NCBI GenBank assembly: GCA_905186105.1
Contig: LR994475.1
Span: forward strand, 1,151,345-1,158,649
DNA from: an uncultured Sutterella sp.
Lineage (GTDB): Bacteria; Pseudomonadota; Gammaproteobacteria; Burkholderiales; Burkholderiaceae_F
Length of the DNA stretch: 7,305 bases
Direction of reading: 5' to 3'
Every line of letters begins with the position of its first letter. Positions within the stretch are counted from its first letter, which is position 1. This document shows, in pieces, positions 1-5,769 of this stretch. The notes under the pieces are model-generated. The model was not told the origin of the DNA and ran no database searches. It was given only the letters and a program-made list of their open reading frames with translations. Made by a program: the position numbers and the translations under genes.

Positions 1-297
1 AGCCTCATGGTGAGCTACGAAAAAGAATGTGACGGCGTTGCCCTCATGCGCGAAAAGCTCTCGAAGACCTTAGGTGCCGTCAGTGCCTTTGAAAACCGAG
101 GCATGGTAAAGCACTACTGGCATGACGATCAGATGAGTGTGGTTGAAACCGGTCACCATCAAGAAGACGCTCCCATTACGTTCTTCTTTGTGGGTAAGCA
201 TGTTTTTGATCAGGAACTTGCACGCATGATGGAAGAAAAGCATGCGGAGGAAGCCCAACGAAAGAAAGAAGAGGCGCATTTAGAGCGGATGTTCTGA
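1..297 (+). CDS. C-terminal part of an unrecognised protein, partial at window start
   Basis: The frame is open from the first base: codons for Ser and Leu precede the first ATG at position 7. No ribosome binding site can be seen because only six bases lie upstream, so this is more likely the end of a longer gene than a 96-residue protein. The visible part is soluble, with no signal peptide or membrane segment. A mixed region contains an HYWHDD stretch and a hydrophobic ITFFFVG strand. The last 30 residues are highly charged (EEKHAEEAQRKKEEAHLE) and probably form a helix or coiled coil. I do not recognise the family. It is followed by over 400 non-coding bases without a convincing terminator, so a link to the downstream autotransporter is not supported. 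Confidence 0.6.
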   Translation, partial: SLMVSYEKECDGVALMREKLSKTLGAVSAFENRGMVKHYWHDDQMSVVETGHHQEDAPITFFFVGKHVFDQELARMMEEKHAEEAQRKKEEAHLERMF

Positions 298-507
298 GGT
301 TGGATGCGCGATTGAAAACAAAGGAAGACGGCTGGAGTCGAGAGGGCTTTCGGTACCGTTTTCTTTATATATAGTGGTGCATTGGTTTTGCTTATGTGGT
401 GTACTTTCGTTCTGCGTTCGCAACGGCGAAGTTCACTTAGATTTGGTTGTGTGATAGGAAGAGGTTAATCAGTCATTCATTAAAAAGTTTGCTACTCAAT
501 CAGGTGT

Positions 508-663
508 TTGCAAAGAGTTGAAGGTGTTGCCGCTTTGCAACTAAGAGTAATTGCAATCTATTCCCTCCCTTTCAGGGGAAGTAAAAAATTATCTATAAAA
601 TCTCTTTTTTAACTTAGGGTTAACCCCCCTCCAAGACGTTTTTTGACTTTGCGATCCTTGCAA
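508..663. repeat. Four TTGCAA palindromic hexamers
   Basis: TTGCAA occurs at 508-513 (within TTTGCAAA), 535-540, 551-556 (within ATTGCAAT) and 658-663. I saw no other copy in the window by eye. A self-complementary motif repeated upstream of a surface-protein gene resembles a regulator-binding cluster, but the spacing (27, 16 and 107 bases between starts) is irregular and no known regulator is implied. Confidence 0.4.
571..599 (+). promoter_or_regulatory. Weak sigma70-like promoter for the autotransporter
   Basis: TATAAA at 594-599 is preceded at 17 bases by TTCAGG (571-576). The -10 is good and the -35 is poor (3 of 6). It would give a leader of about 108 bases containing GGGTTAACCC and the 643-673 inverted repeat. 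Other start points are possible. Confidence 0.25.
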
Positions 664-673
664 AAAAGGTCAA
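643..673. repeat. Imperfect inverted repeat in the autotransporter leader
   Basis: TTGAC-TTTGC (643-652) faces GCAAA-(AAAG)-GTCAA (660-673) across seven bases. The two five-base blocks pair perfectly, with a four-base bulge between them on the right arm. It lies 27 bases before the ribosome binding site and could be an mRNA hairpin or a protein operator. Confidence 0.3.
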
Positions 674-700
674 GAGAAATTGTGTTTCTTGATGAATTTT

Positions 701-705
701 GGGGA
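701..705 (+). promoter_or_regulatory. Ribosome binding site of the autotransporter
   Basis: GGGGA lies eight bases before the ATG at 714, supporting that start. The T-rich bases before it extend possible pairing with a C-rich stretch of the candidate sRNA. Confidence 0.65.
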
Positions 706-713
706 TCTAAAAA

Positions 714-2108
714 ATGTCAAACTTTATGCCATTTAAGCCAACGGCTGTAGCTCTGATCATTGGATCAATTTTCGCAATGCCGTATGTCGCTCATGCGACG
801 ACTTACGGGGTTGATGCATCAAATGCGGATCAAGTCGTTACCGACAAAAATAGTTTTAGTGACGTTGATTACGGTGTTTATGTATCGAAAGACCACTCTG
901 CAACTGTAACGAATGATTCCATCACTATTAACGCGAAAAAGGGTGGAGCGTTTGTCAAAAACAATTATGGTGGCACAATCGGTTTAACTGCTACGGCAGG
1001 TGATGTAGATATTACAGTTTCAGGTGGTAGCCCAAGTGATGGTCTTAATATCCATACCAGCAGTTCGGCAAAAAAAGACAGTAGGATCACGGTCGAGGGG
1101 AAAAACGTTACTATCACATCGACGTCACCAACAGGTACTGCTCGAGGTGTCTTAGTTAAGAATACAGCCAACACAACCGTTAACGGTCATGTTGAAGTAA
1201 CTGCTCAACAAAAGCTGAAGATTGGTGTGGCAGGGACTGATTATGCAAAAGCCGTTGGTACTTCAGGGGCTAAGTCTTCGGTGACACTCAAATCAGACAC
1301 CGTAGAAATCTCTTCAGTGGCTAGCCAAGCCTCTGATAATACTAAGGGATATGCCTATGGTGTTCACACTTCAACTAATGCAATTACTGAAATTGAAGCT
1401 AGAGAAGTGAAGGTTAATGCCAAAAACCTTGGTACTAAAGGTAGTGCGGTTGGGTTGTACGCGAGCGATGGTACAGATAACGAAGAACTGAATAGGCAAT
1501 CAACACTAAATGTCAATGCTGACACCTTATTGGTTAACGCGACGTCGAATGTTGGTGTTGGGAATGCAGAAAACCCCGTATTAGTGGTAGCAGTAGCAGC
1601 TTATGGGGATGATATAGGCGAAGACGACACACAGAAGTCAAGTCATACCGCTACGGTCAATTTGTCTGCTAAGAACATTCAACTCTCCGCGTCTGGACAA
1701 GATGCTTACGGTGTAAGCTCGGTATATGGCGGTAAGGTTACTTTGGGCAACGAAGAAACCAAAGAGATAGTTATTTCTTCTGTCGCTCCTAAAGAATTTG
1801 GCGAACAATTTGCATCGACCAAATTTACTGGACTTGGTGCATATGCTCGTGATGCCAATCAGAAGACGACTATCGTTGCACAAGGTAAACAAATTTCGGT
1901 CATTGGGGACGCTACCGATGAATCTATTGGTGTCTACGCTGGGAGTAATTCGTTAGTCAGCGTTGGTGATGCAACAACGAACACCGTGACCATTCGTTCA
2001 ACGACTGATAAAAACAATACCAGTGCTAATGCTATTGGTGTTTGGGTTGAAAATAATGCTAAAACTCTAAAAGGGAAGATCGGTGGTGAGTACCAAGATT
2101 GCTGGTAA
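714..2108 (+). CDS. Autotransporter fragment 1: signal peptide and first half of passenger
   Basis: This is the longest continuous frame of the broken gene (464 codons). It starts at an ATG with a good ribosome binding site and a signal peptide (MSNFMPFKPTAVALIIGSIF, then AMPYVAHA). The genuine passenger sequence runs to about residue 453 (NNAKTLKG). The last 10 or so residues, ending EYQDCW, are out of frame. If the frameshift is real, the product would be a secreted passenger fragment without a translocation barrel, which should stay in the periplasm and be degraded. Confidence 0.7.
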   Translation: MSNFMPFKPTAVALIIGSIFAMPYVAHATTYGVDASNADQVVTDKNSFSDVDYGVYVSKDHSATVTNDSITINAKKGGAFVKNNYGGTIGLTATAGDVDITVSGGSPSDGLNIHTSSSAKKDSRITVEGKNVTITSTSPTGTARGVLVKNTANTTVNGHVEVTAQQKLKIGVAGTDYAKAVGTSGAKSSVTLKSDTVEISSVASQASDNTKGYAYGVHTSTNAITEIEAREVKVNAKNLGTKGSAVGLYASDGTDNEELNRQSTLNVNADTLLVNATSNVGVGNAENPVLVVAVAAYGDDIGEDDTQKSSHTATVNLSAKNIQLSASGQDAYGVSSVYGGKVTLGNEETKEIVISSVAPKEFGEQFASTKFTGLGAYARDANQKTTIVAQGKQISVIGDATDESIGVYAGSNSLVSVGDATTNTVTIRSTTDKNNTSANAIGVWVENNAKTLKGKIGGEYQDCW

Positions 2109-2270
2109 ATCCATAGATATTTCTGCTGAAGGCGCTGGCGAAGTCAATGCAATTTTCGTTGCTTCGAATTTGTTGGATCCCAAGAAAAAGGCTTTGCTTA
2201 GCATCACTGGCGACAATATCAATATTCACGCTAAATCGACTGCTGAAAATGGACATGCCACGTACCATTA
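2080..2270 (+). pseudogene. Autotransporter fragment 2: short passenger segment in second frame
   Basis: The frame reads STKIAGKSIDISAEGAGE, then NAIFVASNLLDPKKKALLSI, in clear continuity with the strand-and-turn pattern before it. It becomes nonsense after ENGHATY at about 2265. A single extra C in TACC (about 2265-2270) explains the move into the next frame, which continues ITAFSAGVVSVIGNTTISAD. It has no start signal of its own. Confidence 0.6.
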
Positions 2271-2875
2271 CGGCTTTCAGTGCTGGCGTGGTGAGCGTGA
2301 TTGGCAATACTACCATTTCTGCAGATAACGCCATTGTGACTCGTGGTGACAGTCAAATTGCGATTAACAAAGATGGCCAACACAGCACAAAGATTGAAGG
2401 GAATATTCTCTTCGACTACGACGCTGATACATCAGGTACGCTCGTCGATGCAACTGTCGACCTGACGTTAGTAGGTGCAGATTCATATTGGACGGGGAAT
2501 GTTGCTCGCAGTTGGAGTGGTAAACCCGACGATACTTCAAAGCTTGATGTGACTGGCATGAACCTTACGGTTAAGGATGGAGCACAGTGGACACCCACGA
2601 ATGTTGCTTCTTCCGAACCATCTTCCACTGTTGGTAAAGAGGGCATAGCGCTCAATAATCTTGCTTTGGATAACGGCGTTGTGAATGTGACGGATAGTAC
2701 TGTCAAGGTCAACGTTGAAAATATGTCTGGTAGTGGCACGGTGAAGCTTGCTACGGATTTGGCTGCTGAAGAAGGTAAACAGGCAGGGACCTTTACGGTG
2801 GCTTCTGCCGCGGAAAATTCGAAGCTTACTGTTAAGCTGACCGATAAAAAAAACGTCCAAGGAATTGACCTCTGA
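2268..2875 (+). pseudogene. Autotransporter fragment 3: C-terminal passenger segment in third frame
   Basis: The frame is open from 2147, but meaningful passenger sequence begins at about 2268 (ITAFSAGVV). It contains the segment SYWTGNVARSW, then a GMNLTVKDGAQW region and VNVTDSTVKVNV, typical of the distal passenger next to the barrel, where a hydrophobic core aids folding. It stops at TGA 2873-2875 because of the A8 tract at 2846-2853. With seven A residues the protein reads LTDKKTSKELTSDQVTADQA without a break. Confidence 0.65.
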
Positions 2876-3686
2876 CCAAGTGACGGCTGATCAGGCTAAG
2901 AAGTTGATGGGTAACATTGACGCGAAGGATACTGAAAAGAAGGTCGTCGTTGACGAAGGGATGTATAACAGCGGCTTTGACATCGGTAATGATGGTTCGA
3001 AGATTTCTCATGGTCCTAATAACGTCATGCAGTCTTCGCTTGAATTGGCAACCGCAGCACCGCTCGCACTTAACCGAATCCTTATGAACGACGTTCGTAA
3101 GCGTTTGGGTGACGTTCGTACGTCTGAAGGTACTTCTGGTGCTTGGGCTCGTTATGACGGCGGTCGCCTTTCTGGTAGTAATGGTCTTGAAAACGATTTC
3201 CACACCATTCAGATTGGTGTAGATACGCAACCGACAACTGACCCTGTGCGCTTTGGTGTCGCTTTCTCCTATACGACGTGTGATACTGACTACGCACGTG
3301 GTTCGGCTGATATGGATGCTTATAGCCTTGCTGGTTATGGTGTTTGGTTTGGAGAAAATGGTCAGTTTGTTGACGTTGTTGCTCGTATGGCTACGGCTAA
3401 AACCGATATGACCGTTGATGGTACGAAGAAGGGGGCTATTGACAACGTAGCACTCAGTCTTTCGGGTGAGTTTGGTTGGCGTTTGGACATGATGAATAAT
3501 TTCTATGTCGAACCGCAAATCGAAGGCACGTATACCTATGTTGATGCCGACGAACTTGAAATCTCTGGCGGCTATAACTACAAGTTTGATGCAGTTGACA
3601 GCTTCTTAGGTCGTGCTGGCGTACTTTGGTATGCAGTGCCCGAACAACAAGGGCAATGTTTATGCACGAGTATCTGCTGTTCATGA
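2865..3686 (+). pseudogene. Autotransporter fragment 4: linker and most of the translocator barrel
   Basis: The frame is open from upstream. A TTG at 2865 is possible as a start but has no ribosome binding site. It encodes the linker (AKKLMGNIDAKD), an alpha-helical region (SSLELATAAPLALNRILMND) and then the barrel from RLGDVR and GAWARYDGGR onward, with alternating amphipathic strands such as FGVAFSYTTC and AYSLAGYGVWF. The last correct residues are LWYAVP. An extra C in CCC at about 3638-3640 then gives a false tail ending CTSICCS. Confidence 0.7.
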
Positions 3687-3888
3687 ATTCTTAGGTGATA
3701 CGGCAGTCACTGGTGGTAACGGATCGGTTTACTCACTCGACGGTAAGGATACCTGGGTTGAATACGGTCTTGGTGCCAACTTCAACCTTACGCCGTCTAC
3801 CTATGTGTGGGCTGATGTTGAACGTACTAGCGGCGGTGCGCTCGATGAAGACTACCGCGCTACTGTTGGTGCGAGGTACGTATTCTAA
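3613..3888 (+). pseudogene. Autotransporter fragment 5: final barrel strands
   Basis: Genuine sequence starts at about 3640 (NNKGNVYARVSAVHEFLGDT) and ends with DEDYRATVGARYVF and a TAA stop. The KGNVYARVSAVHEF segment and a C-terminal Phe preceded by alternating aromatic residues are the usual last strands of an autotransporter barrel and the BAM recognition signal. The gene is therefore complete at its 3' end, and only the reading frame is broken. Confidence 0.7.
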
Positions 3889-3924
3889 GAATGTAAAGAT
3901 ACCGCGATAAACGGTTCTAGGATT

Positions 3925-3967
3925 AGGCTACCGACTCAATGAGTAATCACGAGTCGGTAGCCTTTTT
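3925..3967 (+). terminator. Rho-independent terminator of the autotransporter
   Basis: A 13-bp perfect stem (AGGCTACCGACTC, 3925-3937, with its complement at 3951-3963) encloses a 13-base loop and runs into TTTTT. It lies 37 bases after the autotransporter stop. Confidence 0.9.
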
Positions 3968-4012
3968 GCGTTTTGAGTTGTGAAAATGATCAGTACCGGG
4001 TTGAAAAAACTC

Positions 4013-4050
4013 AAAAAAAAGGCTACTTGGAGAGGTTAATCCAAGTAGCC
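4013..4050 (-). terminator. Rho-independent terminator of the minus-strand sRNA
   Basis: A perfect 11-bp stem (4021-4031 with 4040-4050) has an eight-base loop reading UUAACCUC in the transcript and is followed on the minus strand by eight T residues (4020-4013). No minus-strand coding gene ends close by; the nearest stop is at 4478. The terminator therefore belongs to the RNA transcribed from the promoter at 4213-4242. Confidence 0.85.
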
Positions 4051-4206
4051 AAAAAAGAAATCATAGGGACTTAACAAAAACATCTATGATTCCGTCCGTG
4101 ATTGACCTGGGGAAATGACTGCAGTCGGATGGGCATTGACTGCGAAAGGTCAACCACGCTTGTCTTTCGCTACTCACGAGAAAGCAGACTGAGAGAAGCG
4201 AAAGAC
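4013..4206 (-). ncRNA. Candidate structured small RNA, about 194 nt
   Basis: It lies between a near-consensus promoter and a strong terminator, with no open frame of note. The predicted first base, G4206, is the first base of a perfect 10-bp hairpin (GTCTTTCGCT 4206-4197 with 4171-4162), with an inner CTCA/TGAG pair. A second element has a 7-bp outer stem (4153-4147 with 4108-4102) around a 6-bp hairpin (4143-4138 with 4126-4121) and leaves an unpaired CCCC (4112-4109). A third hairpin has 8 bp (4091-4084 with 4066-4059). The terminator hairpin has an anti-Shine-Dalgarno-like loop containing CCUC. It does not show the conserved cores of tmRNA, RNase P RNA or SRP RNA, nor a closing stem between its ends as in 6S RNA. 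It probably acts by base pairing, but no family is recognised. Confidence 0.7.
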
Positions 4207-4212
4207 ATAGCG

Positions 4213-4242
4213 ATTATACGCATTATGAAACCGTTTTGCCAA
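4213..4242 (-). promoter_or_regulatory. Strong sigma70 promoter of the sRNA
   Basis: On the minus strand, TTGGCA (4242-4237) is followed after 18 bases by a perfect TATAAT (4218-4213). The expected +1 is G4206, seven bases beyond the -10. This is the best promoter in the window. Confidence 0.8.
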
Positions 4243-4331
4243 CAGGCGTTTGTCAGACTGCATATGATCTAAGGAACAGTTAACGCCCGTTGGATAGTGA
4301 CATCAAACGACTCAGAGGTTCTGCCAATAGC

Positions 4332-4412
4332 GTGGTCCAAATACCACAGACATTGAGGAGAGGCACAAAAGTTGAGTTCCCACAATTTGTGGTTTTTGCT
4401 CCTTTGTGCCTC
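4332..4412. repeat. Two nearby inverted repeats after the lipoprotein gene
   Basis: GAGGCACAAA (4360-4369) pairs perfectly with TTTGTGCCTC (4403-4412) and encloses a smaller CCACA-ATT-TGTGG hairpin. Close by, GTGGT (4332-4336) faces ACCAC (4343-4347). Neither outer stem is followed by a T run on either strand, so they are not ordinary terminators. They lie in the 235-base gap between the lipoprotein stop and the sRNA promoter, where I find no gene. Confidence 0.5.
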
Positions 4413-4477
4413 GTTTGCAGCGTGAGAGACGTGATTGTGGTGGTAAAGGTTGGCGCACACAATTGGGTCATTTGAGG

Positions 4478-4909
4478 TTACTTTGTGGAGAAGAGTTCGC
4501 CTACCATGCGGTCAAGGCGCTCTTCGGTACTACCCACTTCGTTAATGTGAAGGGACCCGCCTGATATTCTGCACGAGCGACTGGGTGTTGATCCTTTTTG
4601 AGCTCAACGTAGTACCGTACGCAAATAGGTCGCAGCGTCCCAGCTACGGCGTGCGGAATATTCGACCGTATAGGCACACGGACAGTTGTCCGAGAAGTTT
4701 ACGATGTGCGTGCGAACGTTGCGGCGTTCAAAGGCACGCTGAATGGCTGGTAAGGCATTCGCGATTTTGACGCGCGGGTTCTTGACGATACAGACTTCGT
4801 CTGGCATCCCATCAAAAGACGCATAGTGTTCACCGTTGGTGACATTGGCGCAACCCGATAAAAGGAGGACACTAGTTGAGAAAGCGAGTGCAAGGTGCTT
4901 GGTGTTCAT
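4478..4909 (-). pseudogene. Small outer-membrane lipoprotein (Sbal_3080-like) with compensating +1/-1 frameshifts
   Basis: The gene starts at ATG 4909 with a lipoprotein signal: Lys4, a hydrophobic core and lipobox LLSGC, giving a lipidated Cys20. The continuous frame stops at TGA 4604-4606 after 101 residues. Past that stop the neighbouring frame continues sensibly (YVELKKDQHPVARAEYQAGP, then FTLTKW). The original frame then resumes as GSTEERLDRMVGELFSTK to TAA at 4478. One extra base near 4612-4615 and one missing G in GGG at 4533-4535 explain this and restore 143 residues. The CIVKNPRV segment, the CPCAYTVEY...RSWD segment and the conserved-looking end recall Sbal_3080 family lipoproteins, whose function is unknown. 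The ribosome binding site is weak (GAGA before an A run). Family assignment is from memory and moderately sure. Confidence 0.65.
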
Positions 4910-5026
4910 TTTTTTGTTCTCAGGAATGAGGTCAATGATTCTTATAAAGAAAAAGGAGAGAAGAATAGCAGACTTTGGGTTTCAAGTTGGGTTTGAATGT
5001 TGGTCTGGGCTCTCTATTCGCATCAT

Positions 5027-5207
5027 TTAGGAAGGCTGTGTCTTTAAGAGAGTTGCTATTTTCTCTTGCACCGCTTCAAGGAAAATCGCTCGAATGAGTT
5101 GGGCGCTTGGATCAGCATGCGTGCGTTCTTTCGTGCCAACCTAAGCGAATGGTGAGCGTCGGGGTCTGATTGGTGAGAGTTCGAAATAAAGTGGTGAAGA
5201 GATTGCC
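5027..5207 (-). pseudogene. Degenerate C-terminal remnant, possibly of a LysR-type regulator
   Basis: Two minus-strand frames join into one protein-like stretch. The first, after a TAG at 5208-5210, reads GNLFTTLFRTLTNQTPTL, then TIRLGWHERT. The second reads THADPSAQLIRAIF, then LEAVQEKIATLLKTQPS and a TAA at 5027-5029. One extra base near 5122-5130 would join them. The pattern of a hydrophobic strand, WHxRT, then xDP and an amphipathic final helix resembles the C-terminus of many LysR-type regulators (effector-binding domain). No start codon, ribosome binding site or DNA-binding helix-turn-helix is present, and bases beyond 5210 are AT-rich and full of stops. It is best read as the tail of a lost gene. 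The assignment is tentative. Confidence 0.3.
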
Positions 5208-5398
5208 CTAATAAAAGACTTGTAGCTTCTAGAGAGCAAAAAGATTCCGATTTATTTCGACTTGATTAGCTTTAGTGTGATATTGAAAAGTTAATGTTTG
5301 ATCGAGGTGATAACACTAATAAGGAATAAGCAGAATGAAGGATTAAAAGAAGCGAAAGGGGAGAGTGAGATTAGAAAAAGGTAACTCTCAATAAAACA
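5208..5398. other. AT-rich non-coding stretch downstream of the H-NS-like gene
   Basis: No convincing gene is seen. A 7-bp inverted repeat TTAGTGT (5272-5278) / ACACTAA (5313-5319) and a 6-bp one (5361-5366 / 5384-5389) are present. Neither has a T run suited to termination of a known gene. Confidence 0.4.
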
Positions 5399-5423
5399 AA
5401 ACCCCGGAGATTATCCGAGGTTT
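5389..5423 (-). terminator. Rho-independent terminator of the H-NS-like gene
   Basis: On the minus strand AAACCTCGGA (5423-5414) pairs with TCCGGGGTTT (5408-5399) over 10 bp with one G-T pair and a five-base loop. It is followed by the T-rich tail TTGTTTTATT. It lies 34 bases past the stop of the H-NS-like gene. Confidence 0.85.
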
Positions 5424-5457
5424 GGTTCTCATTCAAGCTTGAAGATTATTGATCAAA

Positions 5458-5769
5458 TTAGATCAAGAAATCATCACGGCTACCGCCATTTTCTTCGTAT
5501 TCAGCGAGCCAACGCGGCGTGCGACCACGACCCGTCCACTTGTTGCCGTTCTTGTCCATGTACTTAACAGGAACAGGACTACCAGCACGCTTGGAGGTCT
5601 TGACGACTTCCTGATCGGCGAACTGTAATTCAGCGGGGCTAAGACCGAATTCGTTGATAAGCTTCTGAACCTGTTCAAGCGCCTTACCGCGAAGCGCAGC
5701 ACGACGTTCGTTCAATTCGTTTTCCAGTTCAGCAAGCTTTTCTAATTCGACCTTGAAGTTTTCCTGCAT
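5458..5769 (-). CDS. H-NS family nucleoid-associated DNA-binding protein
   Basis: This is an intact 103-residue protein. Residues 1 to about 48 are a charged heptad-like helix (ELEKLAELENELNERRAALR), the H-NS-type oligomerisation region. GLSPAELQF (42-50) matches the end of that region in the family. A flexible basic linker (KTSKRAGSPVPV) leads to the C-terminal H-NS DNA-binding domain, about residues 68-103: YMDKNGNKWTGRGRTPRWL, then AEYEENGGSRDDFLI. The GRGRTP loop corresponds to the minor-groove hook (QGR/RGR motif). Such proteins bind AT-rich DNA in the nucleoid and commonly silence horizontally acquired or surface-protein genes. The start is set by GGAG (5780-5777) seven bases before ATG. 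It is a single-gene unit, with a 396-base AT-rich leader region upstream and a terminator after it. It is somewhat shorter than enterobacterial H-NS (about 137 residues), as is common for betaproteobacterial versions. Confidence 0.92.
   Translation of the reverse strand: MQENFKVELEKLAELENELNERRAALRGKALEQVQKLINEFGLSPAELQFADQEVVKTSKRAGSPVPVKYMDKNGNKWTGRGRTPRWLAEYEENGGSRDDFLI

Larger units (their letters stand above)
298..713. other. AT-rich intergenic region upstream of the autotransporter
   Basis: No coding frame of interest is present on either strand. The stretch holds four TTGCAA hexamers, a 10-bp palindrome GGGTTAACCC (617-626), an imperfect inverted repeat (643-673), a weak promoter-like pair (571-599) and the autotransporter ribosome binding site (701-705). 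Bases 460-470 match the complement of the terminator loop of the candidate sRNA at 4013-4206. I looked for a terminator for the gene ending at 297 and found none that is convincing. Confidence 0.6.
714..3888 (+). pseudogene. Autotransporter (type Va secretion) with beta-helix passenger, split by four +1 frameshifts
   Basis: One autotransporter gene, read in frames 0, 1, 2, 0 and 1 in turn. Removing one base at each of four places (about 2070-2093, about 2265-2270, the A8 tract at 2846-2853, and CCC at about 3638-3640) restores a protein of about 1056 residues. Residues 1-28 are a signal peptide ending in AHA. The passenger to about residue 740 is rich in V/T/N/G and shows repeated GVY-type turns and short alternating strands, as in beta-helices. 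No protease triad or known adhesin motif was recognised. A linker leads to RLGDVR and GAWARYDGGR, hallmark starts of the autotransporter barrel domain, which ends in the aromatic terminus ARYVF. The passenger would be exposed on the cell surface. As written, the first frame stops at 2108, so no barrel would be made from it. This is either a decayed gene or one with sequence errors. Confidence 0.85.

Noticed and set aside
314..363. GAAAAC...GTTTTC as a terminator for the first gene
   Set aside because: The six-base arms are 38 bases apart with no GC-rich stem between them, so this is not a credible terminator.
2832..3518. A 228-codon minus-strand open frame across the autotransporter barrel
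   Set aside because: The plus strand encodes an unmistakable barrel domain. The minus frame has no start signal or family pattern and comes from codon bias.
4013..4206. 6S RNA, tmRNA, RNase P RNA or SRP RNA as identity of the minus-strand RNA
   Set aside because: There is no closing stem between the ends (6S), no tRNA-like ends (tmRNA), none of the conserved RNase P core, and no SRP GGAAGCAGCCA-type loop.
4013..4206. CsrB/RsmY-type RNA that sequesters CsrA
   Set aside because: There are only a couple of GGA motifs, and none stands repeatedly in hairpin loops.
4269..4475. Overlapping open frames of about 61-63 codons on both strands between the sRNA promoter and the lipoprotein gene
   Set aside because: They overlap each other, have no good ribosome binding site, run through the 4360-4412 inverted repeat and show no recognisable protein pattern.
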